Part shown: positions 9,259 through 17,947 of the stretch, piece after piece
How positions within the stretch are numbered: the stretch's first letter is position 1
Layout of the letters: each line of letters opens with the position of its first letter
From: Fusobacterium perfoetens
GTDB lineage: Bacteria > Fusobacteriota > Fusobacteriia > Fusobacteriales > Fusobacteriaceae
Direction of reading: 5' to 3'
Assembly: GCF_021531595.1 (NCBI RefSeq)
Contig: NZ_JADYUD010000001.1
Coordinates: 1 to 64,000, forward strand
DNA length: 64,000 bases
The notes under the pieces: model-generated
What the model saw: the letters and a program-made list of their open reading frames with translations, nothing else
Databases searched by the model: none
Told to the model about the DNA's origin: nothing
Position numbers and translations under genes: made by a program

Positions 9259-9708
9259 ATGGATTTTGATGAGATCTACGACGAGTATTTCGACAGAGTA
9301 TATTACAAAATCCTCAGTTCAGTAAAGAATCCGGAAGATGCAGAAGATATTGCTCAGGAAGTATTTATAAGTGTTTATAAAAATCTTCATAAATTTCGGG
9401 CTGATAGTAAAATATATACATGGATATATAGGATAGCTATCAATAAAACTTATGACTTCTTCAGAAAGAAGAAAATAGACTTGGAATTGAATGAGGAGAT
9501 TTTAAATATAGCTGACAATGAAGACCTTAACGGAAGTATGATAGTTGAGGAAAATCTAAAAAAACTCAGCAAAGAAGAAAGAGAAATAGTAGTATTAAAA
9601 GATGTTTATGGTTACAAATTAAGAGAGATTTCTAAATTAAAAGACAGGAATATATCTACGATAAAGTCAATATACTATAAAGCACTAAAGAATTTGGAGG
9701 AGGATTAG
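9259..9708 (+). CDS. ECF-type RNA polymerase sigma factor
   Basis: The 149-residue protein has region 2 (about 1-75, with the DAEDIAQEVFISVYKNLHKF stretch and a TWIYRIAIN motif) and region 4 (about 95-149, helix-turn-helix) of the extracytoplasmic-function sigma family. Region 2 and region 4 are joined by a short acidic linker, and there are no regions 1 or 3. GGGGAG lies 9 nt before the ATG. It is followed 4 nt later by a one-helix membrane protein and then an exported helical protein, the order expected for sigma, anti-sigma and envelope effector. An ECF sigma factor (sigma-E) in Fusobacterium nucleatum is known to govern an envelope and oxygen stress response; this may be its counterpart. 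The first codons are noticeably more GC-rich than neighbouring genes. Confidence 0.9.
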   Translation: MDFDEIYDEYFDRVYYKILSSVKNPEDAEDIAQEVFISVYKNLHKFRADSKIYTWIYRIAINKTYDFFRKKKIDLELNEEILNIADNEDLNGSMIVEENLKKLSKEEREIVVLKDVYGYKLREISKLKDRNISTIKSIYYKALKNLEED

Positions 9709-9712
9709 GCAT

Positions 9713-10030
9713 ATGTCACCGAAGGAAAGAGTCAGAGTGAATGTATATAAAGCATTACTGGAAGAGGAAAAAAGAAAAAATAAAAGAAAATCTTATCTTT
9801 CTGTATCAGTTTTTGTAATAGGAATATTTGCAGGTTCAATATATAATTTTGTTCCAGCTGGAAATGTACAGGATTTTGAACAAGTAAGAAGCATTGCTGC
9901 AGAAGCAAATGAAAAAGGATTTAAAAGCAGTATGGAAGCTATAGATAATTTCTTCAGTAAGAACTCTATTGAACAGGAGAAAGAAGAGTTAAAAACAGAT
10001 GAATACTTTGTAATGAACATGCAGGTATAA
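9713..10030 (+). CDS. putative membrane-bound anti-sigma factor
   Basis: A 105-residue protein with a basic cytoplasmic N-terminus (about 1-27), one transmembrane helix (about 28-48) and a 55-residue periplasmic tail. This is the topology of small anti-sigma factors, and the gene sits 4 nt after the ECF sigma gene with GGAGGAGG upstream. I see no zinc-binding HxxxCxxC motif, so it is not a ZAS-type anti-sigma. Function is inferred from position and topology only. Confidence 0.6.
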   Translation: MSPKERVRVNVYKALLEEEKRKNKRKSYLSVSVFVIGIFAGSIYNFVPAGNVQDFEQVRSIAAEANEKGFKSSMEAIDNFFSKNSIEQEKEELKTDEYFVMNMQV

Positions 10031-10043
10031 TGGAGGAAGAAAC

Positions 10044-10493
10044 ATGAGAAAGATATATACTATAATTTGTGGACTGCTTTTAGGAAGTGCTGTTATGGCA
10101 GGTGAGACAGAAAGTCTTGGAGTTATAACAGATAAAGATTTTGCTCAGGTTGGAGTTCCAAAAGAAAATGTTATAAAAGCGAAAGAAATCATAAAAAATT
10201 CTAAAAATAGATATGACTATCTTATCTTAGACAGAAGAAGCAAGGAACTTGAGATTAATAAATGCATTCTTGAGGGAGTTGAAAAAAACTGGAGCAAGAT
10301 AGAAGAACTTACAGATGAAATAGGAAGAATAGAAGCTGATATTCTTAAAGAAAGAATAAAATCTCAATATGAGGCACAGAAATATATTAATCAAGAGCAA
10401 TATTTAAAAGCAAGAGATATAGCTATAAAAAGAATAGAAGCAGCGAGAGAAAATAAAAGTGGAAGCATAAGAACTAATCCTGCTGGGAAATAA
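10044..10493 (+). CDS. exported helical protein of the sigma operon (CpxP/Spy-like)
   Basis: The 149-residue protein has a cleavable signal peptide (about 1-19, ending VMAG) and an almost entirely helical, charged mature part with a long hairpin-like region about 50-145. This resembles periplasmic CpxP/Spy-type stress chaperones, although the LTxxQ motif is not clear. It is the third gene of the ECF operon, 13 nt after the anti-sigma candidate with GGAGGAAG upstream. It may sense or buffer misfolded envelope protein. A simple hypothetical exported protein cannot be excluded. Confidence 0.6.
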   Translation: MRKIYTIICGLLLGSAVMAGETESLGVITDKDFAQVGVPKENVIKAKEIIKNSKNRYDYLILDRRSKELEINKCILEGVEKNWSKIEELTDEIGRIEADILKERIKSQYEAQKYINQEQYLKARDIAIKRIEAARENKSGSIRTNPAGK

Positions 10494-10502
10494 TTTAGAA
10501 AT

Positions 10503-10536
10503 AAAAACAGCCGAAAGTAGATACGGCTGTTTTTTT
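10503..10536 (+). terminator. terminator of the sigma operon
   Basis: ACAGCCG (10507-10513) pairs with CGGCTGT (10524-10530), extended by A-T pairs, followed by six T's. A textbook intrinsic terminator. Confidence 0.9.
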
Positions 10537-10571
10537 GTAAAGTATAAATTTAGACAAAAATAGAGTAAATA

Positions 10572-10600
10572 TTGTAATTGCTTTGAGAGTATGATATAAT
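10572..10600 (+). promoter_or_regulatory. promoter for prfA operon
   Basis: TTGTAA (10572-10577), a 17-nt spacer and consensus TATAAT (10595-10600) preceded by TGA, an extended -10. It lies 38 nt before the prfA start. Confidence 0.7.
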
Positions 10601-10637
10601 TTATAAGTTAAATTATAGGTATAAGGAGTTGAAATAA

Positions 10638-11714
10638 TTGTTCGGAAAATTAGATGAAGTTGTAAAAAGACATGAAGAGCTTACACATCTTTTAGGAACT
10701 ATTGAAGTGGCAAGCGACACAAAAAAAATGATTGAATACAATAAAGCATTAAATGAAATTACACCGCTTGTTGAGAAATATAACGAGTATAAAGCTCTTG
10801 TGGATGATTTAGAATTTATAAAAGAAAATATAAAATCAGAAAAAGATTCTGAAATGAAAGAAATGATGCAGGAAGAAATGAAAGAGATAGAAGAAAAACT
10901 TCCAGGGCTTGAAGATGAACTTAGAATTCTTCTTCTTCCAAAAGATCCTAACGATGATAGAAATGTTATCATTGAAATAAGAGGAGGAGCAGGAGGAGAC
11001 GAAGCTGCTCTTTTTGCAGGAGATCTTTACAGAATGTATGTAAGATATGCTGAAAGACACAGATGGAAAGTTGAAGTAATAGAGCTTCAAGAAATAGGTA
11101 TTGGAGGAATCAAAGAAGTTGTATTCTCTATTGGAGGACAGGGAGCATATTCAAAACTTAAATATGAATCTGGAGTTCATAGAGTACAAAGAGTTCCTGC
11201 TACAGAAGCAGCAGGAAGAATTCATACTTCTACAGCAACAGTAGCAGTTCTTCCAGAAGTTGATGAAGTTGAACAAATTAACTCAATCAATCCATCAGAA
11301 CTTAAAATAGATACATACAGATCTGGAGGAGCAGGAGGACAGCATGTTAACATGACTGACTCTGCAGTAAGAATTACACACCTTCCTACAGGTATTGTTG
11401 TACAATGTCAAGATGAAAGATCACAGCTTAAAAATAGAGAAAAAGCAATGAAACACTTACTTTCAAAATTATATGAAATAGAATGTGAAAAACAAAGATC
11501 ACAAGTTGAAAGTGAAAGAAAACTTCAAGTAGGAAGTGGAGCAAGATCTGAAAAAATAAGAACATATAATTTCCCGCAAGGAAGAATTACAGATCATAGA
11601 ATAAAATATACTGTATATCAACTTGAAGCTTTCCTTGATGGAGATCTTGAAGAGATGATAGATGCTCTTACAACATTTGATCAGGCTGAAAAATTAAAAA
11701 GCATAGCGGAGTAA
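10638..11714 (+). CDS. prfA: peptide chain release factor 1
   Basis: RF1 reads UAA and UAG stop codons. The 358-residue protein has the PAT tripeptide (187-189) that defines RF1 codon specificity rather than the SPF of RF2, and the GGQ motif (233-235) that triggers peptidyl-tRNA hydrolysis. Start is TTG at 10638 with AGGAG 10 nt upstream; no in-frame ATG gives full length. It is followed 4 nt later by prmC, whose product methylates the GGQ glutamine, the classic prfA-prmC pair. Confidence 0.96.
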   Translation: MFGKLDEVVKRHEELTHLLGTIEVASDTKKMIEYNKALNEITPLVEKYNEYKALVDDLEFIKENIKSEKDSEMKEMMQEEMKEIEEKLPGLEDELRILLLPKDPNDDRNVIIEIRGGAGGDEAALFAGDLYRMYVRYAERHRWKVEVIELQEIGIGGIKEVVFSIGGQGAYSKLKYESGVHRVQRVPATEAAGRIHTSTATVAVLPEVDEVEQINSINPSELKIDTYRSGGAGGQHVNMTDSAVRITHLPTGIVVQCQDERSQLKNREKAMKHLLSKLYEIECEKQRSQVESERKLQVGSGARSEKIRTYNFPQGRITDHRIKYTVYQLEAFLDGDLEEMIDALTTFDQAEKLKSIAE

Positions 11715-11718
11715 TCTA

Positions 11719-12861
11719 ATGAGGCTTTTAGAAATAATAGAATTTTCAAAGGAGTATTTGGAAAAATACTCCTTTTCAAAACCCAGACTAGAAAGTGAAA
11801 AAGTAATAAGTTATATTTTAGGAATAGAAAGAATAGAGTTATATTCAAATTTTGAAATGGAACTAGAAAGTTGGGAAAAGGATAAAATAAAAAGTTTTTT
11901 AAGAGAAATGGCAAGAAAAAGAAAAGGTTTTGATGAGATTATTAAAGAAAAAGAAAGTTCTTTAAAATTAAATCAAGAGGAAAAAATTCTTGTTAAAAAA
12001 AGTTTTAAAGAAGAAAATATAGGACTTCTTTCAAAAAGCATTCAATATCTGAAAAAATATAATGTAGAGAATGCAAGACTTGATGCTGAATATATTTTCG
12101 CTTATGTACTTGGAGTAAAAAGAGTTTCTCTTATGTTAAATTTTAATGATGAAATAGATGAAGAGAAAAAAAATCTTATCAGACAGTATATAATGAGAAG
12201 AGGGAAATACAGAGAACCATTACAGTATATTGTTAAAGAATGGGAATTTTATGGTTATCCAATAAAGGTTAATGGAGGAGTTCTTATTCCAAGACAGGAT
12301 ACTGAAATACTTGTAGAGCAATGTATTCATTTGATGAAAGAAAAAGAAAATCCTAAAATTTTAGATATAGGTACTGGAAGTGGAGCTATAAGTATTGCTC
12401 TGGCTAAAGAAATTCATGGAAGTGAAGTTTTAGGACTTGACATAAGTGATGATGCTCTTAAAGTAGCTGTGGAAAACAGGGAACTTAATAATGTAGAAAA
12501 TTTGAAATTTTTAAAATCAGATGTATTTCAGCATGTAAAAGAGAAAAATTATGATTTAATAGTTTCAAATCCTCCTTATATTCCTATGGAAGAATATGAA
12601 GAACTTATGCCTGAAGTTAAAGAATATGAGCCGAAAATGGCTCTTACAGATGGAGGGGATGGATATTATTTTTATAGAAAAATATCTGAAGAAAGTATTG
12701 ATTATTTAAAAAATGGAGGATATTTAGCTTTTGAAGTTGGCTACAATCAAGGTGAAACTGTAGCAAGGCTTATGGAAAAAAATGGATTTCAAATTGTAGG
12801 AAGAGTAGCTGACTACGGAGGAATTGAAAGAGTAATTATTGGAAGAAAAGAGGAAATATAA
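11719..12861 (+). CDS. prmC: release-factor glutamine methyltransferase PrmC with a duplicated N-terminal domain
   Basis: PrmC uses SAM to N5-methylate the GGQ glutamine of RF1/RF2. The C-terminal domain has the SAM motif DIGTGSGAI (216-224) and the catalytic NPPY (284-287). The protein is 380 residues, about 100 longer than the usual 280. The excess is at the N-terminus: residues about 7-75 and 103-172 are two copies of the helical substrate-recognition domain, sharing the pattern YLxKY, ARLxxExxxxYxLGxxR, a NF element and a basic helix before a hydrophobic end. The second copy keeps the usual linkage to the catalytic domain. It overlaps no gene and sits 4 nt after prfA. Confidence 0.93.
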   Translation: MRLLEIIEFSKEYLEKYSFSKPRLESEKVISYILGIERIELYSNFEMELESWEKDKIKSFLREMARKRKGFDEIIKEKESSLKLNQEEKILVKKSFKEENIGLLSKSIQYLKKYNVENARLDAEYIFAYVLGVKRVSLMLNFNDEIDEEKKNLIRQYIMRRGKYREPLQYIVKEWEFYGYPIKVNGGVLIPRQDTEILVEQCIHLMKEKENPKILDIGTGSGAISIALAKEIHGSEVLGLDISDDALKVAVENRELNNVENLKFLKSDVFQHVKEKNYDLIVSNPPYIPMEEYEELMPEVKEYEPKMALTDGGDGYYFYRKISEESIDYLKNGGYLAFEVGYNQGETVARLMEKNGFQIVGRVADYGGIERVIIGRKEEI

Positions 12862-12863
12862 AA

Positions 12864-13895
12864 ATGTCTACAAAACTTATAGATTATGACTATAATCTTC
12901 CTGAAGAACTTATAGGACAACATCCAGCAGAACCAAGAGATCACTCAAGACTTATGGCTGTAAATAAGACTTCAGAAACTACAGAAGATAAATATTTTTA
13001 TGATATTATAGATTATCTTAAAGAGGGAGATGTTCTTGTAAGAAATTCAACTAAAGTAATTCCTGCCAGACTTTTTGGAAGGAAGGAAACAGGGGCAGTG
13101 TTGGAAGTGCTTCTTCTTAAAAGAATAAATCTTAATACCTGGGAATGTCTTGTAGGGCATGCTAAAAAATTAAAAATAGGTCAGAAAGTATATATAGGAA
13201 ATAACGATGAGCTTATAGGAGAGCTTATAGAAATTAAAGAAGATGGAAACAGAATTATAAAATTTTCATTTGATGGAATTTTTGAAGAAGTTTTGGATCA
13301 TCTTGGAAAAATGCCTCTCCCTCCATATATAGTGGAAGCTCTTGAAGATCAAAGCAGATACCAGACTGTATATGCAATAAGAGGAGAATCTGTAGCAGCA
13401 CCTACAGCAGGACTTCATTTTACAAAAGAACTTCTAAAGAAAATAGAGGACAAAGGAATAACTATTGTAGATATTTTTCTTGAAGTAGGGCTTGGAACAT
13501 TCAGACCTGTTCAGACAGAAGATGTTCTTAATCATAAAATGCATGAAGAAAGATTTGAAATTCCTAAAGAGGCTTGTGAAATTATAAACAGAGCCAAAAA
13601 AGAGGGGAGAAGAATAGTTGCTGTAGGAACTACAACTGTAAGAGCTTTGGAATCTGCGGCAAAAGATGATGGAACACTTTTAGAAGAAAATTCTTCAACA
13701 GATATATTTATATATCCTGGATACAAATTTAAAATAATAGATGCACTTATAACAAACTTTCATCTTCCAAAATCTACACTTCTTATGCTTGTGTCAGCAT
13801 TTTCAAACAGAGAATTTATGCTGAAAGTATATAAAGAAGCTGTTGAGAAGAAATATCATTTCTTTAGTTTTGGAGATGCAATGTTTATTTATTAG
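12864..13895 (+). CDS. queA: S-adenosylmethionine:tRNA ribosyltransferase-isomerase QueA
   Basis: QueA transfers and isomerises the ribosyl of SAM to preQ1 in tRNA, giving epoxyqueuosine. The 343-residue length, the N-terminal YDYNLPEELIGQHP and the core PTAGLHFT motif near residues 175-182 are typical. GAGG at the end of prmC serves as ribosome site; the ATG is 2 nt after the prmC stop, so the genes are coupled. No other queuosine genes occur in the window. Confidence 0.95.
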   Translation: MSTKLIDYDYNLPEELIGQHPAEPRDHSRLMAVNKTSETTEDKYFYDIIDYLKEGDVLVRNSTKVIPARLFGRKETGAVLEVLLLKRINLNTWECLVGHAKKLKIGQKVYIGNNDELIGELIEIKEDGNRIIKFSFDGIFEEVLDHLGKMPLPPYIVEALEDQSRYQTVYAIRGESVAAPTAGLHFTKELLKKIEDKGITIVDIFLEVGLGTFRPVQTEDVLNHKMHEERFEIPKEACEIINRAKKEGRRIVAVGTTTVRALESAAKDDGTLLEENSSTDIFIYPGYKFKIIDALITNFHLPKSTLLMLVSAFSNREFMLKVYKEAVEKKYHFFSFGDAMFIY

Positions 13896-13903
13896 GAGGC
13901 AGA

Positions 13904-14455
13904 ATGAAAATAATAGCTGGAGAAGCAAAAAGCAGAAAATTAAAAAGCAGAAAAGGTATGGATACAAGACCTACTCTTGCCAATATAAAAGAATCTCTTT
14001 TTTCTATTATATCTCCTTATATTGAGGACTGTAATTTTTTAGACCTTTTCAGTGGAACAGGAAATATTGCTCTTGAAGCTTTGAGCAGAGGAGCAAGAAG
14101 AGCTGTTATGATAGAAAAAGATCCTGAAGCACTTAGAATTATTATAGAAAATATAAATACTCTTGGATTTGAAAATAGATGCAGAGCATATAAAAATGAT
14201 GCAGTAAGAGCTGTTCAAATTCTTGGAAGAAAAAATGAAAAATTTGATATAATTTTCATGGATCCACCTTATAAAGAAGAACTTTGCAGAGGAGTAATGA
14301 AAGCTATAAGAGAAGCTGATATACTTGCTAACGGAGGGCTTATAATATGTGAGCATCATGTATTTGAGGATTTGATAGAAGATGTAGAAGGATTTAAGTT
14401 TTCAGATAGAAGACTTTATGGAAAAAAGGCTATATCATTTTTCACAAAAGAATAA
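13904..14455 (+). CDS. rsmD: 16S rRNA (guanine966-N2)-methyltransferase RsmD
   Basis: The 183-residue SAM-dependent methyltransferase has the RsmD start MKIIAGEAKSRKL, the SAM motif LDLFSGTGNI (46-55) and the DPPY catalytic motif (120-123). It methylates G966 of 16S rRNA during 30S assembly. AGGAGG lies upstream and the gap to queA is 8 nt; it is the last gene of the prfA operon and ends in a convergent terminator shared with the flippase gene. Confidence 0.94.
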   Translation: MKIIAGEAKSRKLKSRKGMDTRPTLANIKESLFSIISPYIEDCNFLDLFSGTGNIALEALSRGARRAVMIEKDPEALRIIIENINTLGFENRCRAYKNDAVRAVQILGRKNEKFDIIFMDPPYKEELCRGVMKAIREADILANGGLIICEHHVFEDLIEDVEGFKFSDRRLYGKKAISFFTKE

Positions 14456-14468
14456 TTTAAAGTAATAT

Positions 14469-14580
14469 AAAAAATAGGACTGTTGCAAATCTATAAAAAT
14501 AAAATTTTATTTTATGAAAATATTTCAATATTCTAAAATTTTATTTTTATAAATTAGAAAATGTAACAGTCCTATTTTTT
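14469..14580. terminator. long palindrome acting as convergent terminator
   Basis: Outer arms AAAAAATAGGACTGTT (14469-14484) and its perfect complement at 14565-14580, plus inner 18-bp arms 14492-14509 and 14534-14551. The A-run and T-run make it work in both directions, between rsmD (plus) and the flippase gene (minus), whose stop lies inside the right arm. Its inner part resembles an element at about 57411-57477. Confidence 0.8.
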
Positions 14581-15975
14581 ATTTTTTATTATTTTGAAAA
14601 GTCCTGCCAAAAAGATAACTCCTAAACTAAAAATAATAATATATCTTATCCAGATGATATCAACTATTTTTATATATAAAAAACAAGAAACTGTTATAAT
14701 TCCTATTCTGTATAAATATTCAATAGGTGAAAATAGTTTATAATTTAATTTTTTTCTTGTTATGATTTCATGGAAAATAAACAAGAAAAAATATGAAGCA
14801 AGAGTTGTAAGAGCAGCTCCAAAACTGCTGTATTTTGGAATAAAAATATAATTAAGCACAAGATTTATTACAGCAGAAAAAGATGTTCCAAGAGCAATAT
14901 AGTTTGTTTTTTTTACATAAAACTCATAATTTACAGGAAAACTATATAGGAATATAAAATAACAACCAAAAATTATCCATGGAAGAAAATATTTTCCTGC
15001 CCAGTAATCAGGAGAACCCATAAACCTTACTATTTCAGGAGAAATAAAAATAAATCCCATTGTGACAAGAGTGAAAAAGTTAAGATAATTTTTACTATAG
15101 ATTTTTATTTCTTCATGGCTTTCAGATTTTAGTTTTTGAAAGTACCAGGGAACCCATGCACTTCCAAATGCTCCTGCAGCAGTACTTAAGATAGTACCTA
15201 TTGTATAAGTGAAACCATAAATTCCTGTTTCTTCAAGACCAATAAATCTTTCTATCATCATTCTGTCAGAACTTGTAAGAACAATATGTGAAAGATTATG
15301 AAGTATAAGAGGAAGCCCAAGAGTAAGACAAAAGATAAAATGATCTTTTTTAAATGTAGGTCTTCTTTTCATAATTATTTCAAGATAAAAATATCCTCCA
15401 AGAATAACAGAAGGAACAACAGCACCAAGAATTTTTCCAGTAGCTTTTTCAATTGAAGGAACTGAAGTTATAAAAAAAAGAGAAAGACCTACATTAAGTA
15501 CAGTATAAAACATAGAAATAAAAAGTTGTTTTTCAGCTTTTCCGTCAAACCTTAAAATTGTATTTTTAAAAGTTACACCTAAGGTAAAGAAAGAGTGTAA
15601 TAGCATGAGAAAAATAAGATTAACAGAAAGTCCTGAAAAATGTGAAAGCTGTTTTGAAAAAATCATAATAACAACAGCAAATACAGCAAAACTTACAAAA
15701 GAGAGAACTACAATATTAGAGTTATATTCTCTGTATTCTTCATCTTCATAAGTTACTTTTGCATTTTGTATTGTACTGAATGTCTGAAGACATAAAAAAA
15801 TTACAACAACAGCCTGCCATGCAGTATAAAGAGATGTTATTCCGAAATCTCTTGTTGTAAGAATTCTTGTATAAAGAGGGAGTGTAAGAAAATTTATACC
15901 TTGAAGTATAAAAGTTCCTAATGTATAGTAAGCTCCATTTTTAATAAGATTGTTTGAAAAAATTTTCTTTAACAT
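14572..15975 (-). CDS. polysaccharide flippase (Wzx/MATE-like)
   Basis: A 467-residue polytopic membrane protein with about 12-14 helices and the N-terminal pattern GAYYTLGTFILQGINFLTLPLYTRILTT typical, in its order of features, of polysaccharide-transporter (PST/Wzx) flippases of the MOP superfamily. It should move lipid-linked repeat units across the inner membrane. It is the last gene of the leftward polysaccharide operon, 15 nt after the GT52-like gene. Substrate cannot be read from sequence. No symbol is given because Wzx proteins diverge strongly. Confidence 0.88.
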   Translation of the reverse strand: MLKKIFSNNLIKNGAYYTLGTFILQGINFLTLPLYTRILTTRDFGITSLYTAWQAVVVIFLCLQTFSTIQNAKVTYEDEEYREYNSNIVVLSFVSFAVFAVVIMIFSKQLSHFSGLSVNLIFLMLLHSFFTLGVTFKNTILRFDGKAEKQLFISMFYTVLNVGLSLFFITSVPSIEKATGKILGAVVPSVILGGYFYLEIIMKRRPTFKKDHFIFCLTLGLPLILHNLSHIVLTSSDRMMIERFIGLEETGIYGFTYTIGTILSTAAGAFGSAWVPWYFQKLKSESHEEIKIYSKNYLNFFTLVTMGFIFISPEIVRFMGSPDYWAGKYFLPWIIFGCYFIFLYSFPVNYEFYVKKTNYIALGTSFSAVINLVLNYIFIPKYSSFGAALTTLASYFFLFIFHEIITRKKLNYKLFSPIEYLYRIGIITVSCFLYIKIVDIIWIRYIIIFSLGVIFLAGLFKIIKNKK

Positions 15976-15990
15976 TTTAAAATCTCCAAA

Positions 15991-16986
15991 TTATTTAAAA
16001 TTTTCAAGTTTTATATCTCCAAATTTTTTAAATATTTTTTCATTTATTTTTGAACCATAAAAATCAATATTTACATTGTCTCCAAGATTCATAACACTTG
16101 TAGAAAAAACAGTTATAGCGTTTTTAAAGTTAGTATCCATAAGAGAAAATAACTCAAAAGGAAAAGGCTTGTCAAGGATTACAGCTTTTGGAAAAATATC
16201 TCTGTAAGAAGTTTTTTCTCTAGGATGAGTTTTTATAACAGTTTTTTCTTCATTATAATTTTTCATAATATTTTTATAAATTTCAATTTTTTCTTCTTCA
16301 GTAACAACTTGATCTTCTGAAAAAGGCTGAGTAAGAAGAATATTTTCTTTTTCTGATAGTTCTTTTAAAAGAGATTTTTGAAGTCCAAAAACATGAAGAA
16401 TTTCAGCTTTTTTATCTTCAGAAGAAGAGTCCCATAAATTTTTAAGAGAAACTACCTGAATTTTATTTTTAAGCTTTTCAGGAATATTTTCACTGTGTTT
16501 TGTAAGATATATTTTTGTTACATTTTTACTAAAGCCAAAAGGATAATAAAGATAAGTACCATATTTAAATATTTTTAAAAGAAAACTTTCTCTTTTTATC
16601 TGTTTATCAACTTCTGGCATAGAATAATAATTTATAATTCCATCTTCAATAACATGAAATTTATGATTTTTAATAAAATATCCTGCTCCTGTAAGATGGT
16701 CTCCTCCATAAACAGTAAGTCCTTGAAGATTTTTTTCATTTACAAGTTTTTTTATAAAAGAATACATCTTAATTCTTTTTTTCATGCTGTCAAATTTTGA
16801 AGAAGCATTTTCTTTGTTAAGGACAATGGAGTTATCTTTAAAAATTTCTTTATTTATATTTATTGAATTTCCAAAAACAAAAAATGTTTCTGAAATGGAA
16901 TTCTTATTTATAAGCATAAAAATAAGAAGAGAGTAAAGACTATCAGTAATACAAATATTTTTAAATTTCAGGTTGCTTTTGTTCAT
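15991..16986 (-). CDS. GT52-like glycosyltransferase (bacterial sialyltransferase superfamily)
   Basis: The 331-residue protein carries two motifs of bacterial sialyltransferase families: a D/E-D/E-G motif at 114-116 (IEDG) and an HP motif at 254-255 (KTHPRE), plus a later Ser/Thr pair (FSTS, about 295-297). This fits the GT52 family, which includes lipooligosaccharide sialyltransferases, so a CMP-sugar donor is likely but not shown. It overlaps the preceding GT2 gene by 26 nt. No CMP-sialic acid synthetase or sialic-acid biosynthesis gene occurs in the window, so the donor must come from elsewhere or the enzyme may use another sugar. Confidence 0.65.
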   Translation of the reverse strand: MNKSNLKFKNICITDSLYSLLIFMLINKNSISETFFVFGNSININKEIFKDNSIVLNKENASSKFDSMKKRIKMYSFIKKLVNEKNLQGLTVYGGDHLTGAGYFIKNHKFHVIEDGIINYYSMPEVDKQIKRESFLLKIFKYGTYLYYPFGFSKNVTKIYLTKHSENIPEKLKNKIQVVSLKNLWDSSSEDKKAEILHVFGLQKSLLKELSEKENILLTQPFSEDQVVTEEEKIEIYKNIMKNYNEEKTVIKTHPREKTSYRDIFPKAVILDKPFPFELFSLMDTNFKNAITVFSTSVMNLGDNVNIDFYGSKINEKIFKKFGDIKLENFK

Positions 16987-17947
16987 TTGTTATTTCTCCT
17001 TTTAGTATCTTTCTTACAGAATTTGCAAGACCTGCTGAAAAATAAAGAAGTGTTTCTTCAGGAAGCTTATTTTTAAATCCTGAAAGATTTTTAAAAAACC
17101 ATCTGTATGTTTTTTGTTTTTGAGCAGTATTTTCTTTTTTATGATATGCTCTGTAAAGAATTACTTTGTAATAACTTATGATAAGTTTTGAAAGGACAGT
17201 TTTTCCTTTTTGAGAATTACAGTTTTTATATTCTTCGTAAAGTGAATAACAAATCTTTTCAAGAGAAGTATTACTTTTTTCTGTAACCTTACTCATAATA
17301 CTTCCAGATCGCTGTCTATAAAAATAAAATGGGCAATCAAAGTATTGTATTTTTTCTGCTTTTAAATATACTTTAGGAGTAAATTCACTATCTTCGTGAA
17401 GAATTCCTTCTGTAAAATAAAGATTATTTTTTATAAGAAATTCTTTTTTATAAAAACTTGCCACAACTTCTTCTCTGAAACATTTAGGTTTTTCAAAAGT
17501 ATTAGAGAAAAATTCAATTCCGCTTACAGCTCCACAATTTTTAATAAGTTCTGAACGGAAAAGAGGTTCTCCTCTTTTTCCATCTTTATAGTACATAAGG
17601 TTTCCAACAATAACATCTAAATCCTTTTCTGCTCCTTTGTAAAGAAGAGTTTCAAAGACTTTTTCATCAATGAAATCATCACTGTCTATGAAAGCAATGT
17701 ATTTTTGAGAAGCTTTTTTTATTCCAAGATTTCTTACAGAAGAAAGCCCTCCATTTTCCTTTTTGATAAGAAGAGTTTTTTCAGGATATTTTTTGGCATA
17801 CTCTTCGGCAATGGAATAACTTTTATCTGTAGAGCCGTCATCAATAAGGATTATTTCCATATGAGGAATATTAAGTTTATAAAGAGAATCAAGACATTCT
17901 TTAAGATATGTTTCAACATTATATATAGGAACAATAATACTTATCAT
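16961..17947 (-). CDS. GT2-family glycosyltransferase
   Basis: A family-2 (GT-A fold) glycosyltransferase of 328 residues. The N-terminus MISIIVPIYNVE, IDDGSTDKS and the metal-binding DSDD (in AFIDSDDFID) are all present. It would add one sugar to the lipid-linked repeat unit at the cytoplasmic face. I use ATG 17947, with AGGTGG 8 nt upstream on this strand; an in-frame GTG at 17959 overlaps the ribosome site. The start overlaps the previous gene's stop, so translation is coupled. Confidence 0.88.
   Translation of the reverse strand: MISIIVPIYNVETYLKECLDSLYKLNIPHMEIILIDDGSTDKSYSIAEEYAKKYPEKTLLIKKENGGLSSVRNLGIKKASQKYIAFIDSDDFIDEKVFETLLYKGAEKDLDVIVGNLMYYKDGKRGEPLFRSELIKNCGAVSGIEFFSNTFEKPKCFREEVVASFYKKEFLIKNNLYFTEGILHEDSEFTPKVYLKAEKIQYFDCPFYFYRQRSGSIMSKVTEKSNTSLEKICYSLYEEYKNCNSQKGKTVLSKLIISYYKVILYRAYHKKENTAQKQKTYRWFFKNLSGFKNKLPEETLLYFSAGLANSVRKILKGEITNEQKQPEI

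Noticed and set aside
10613-10972. Minus-strand 119-codon frame opposite prfA
   Set aside because: Ser/Ile/Phe-rich shadow of the purine-rich prfA coding strand; prfA is certain.
14469-14580. Insertion-sequence remnant
   Set aside because: The long inverted repeat and CTGTTGCAAA end look IS-like, but there is no transposase fragment and no clear target duplication; kept as terminator plus repeat observation.
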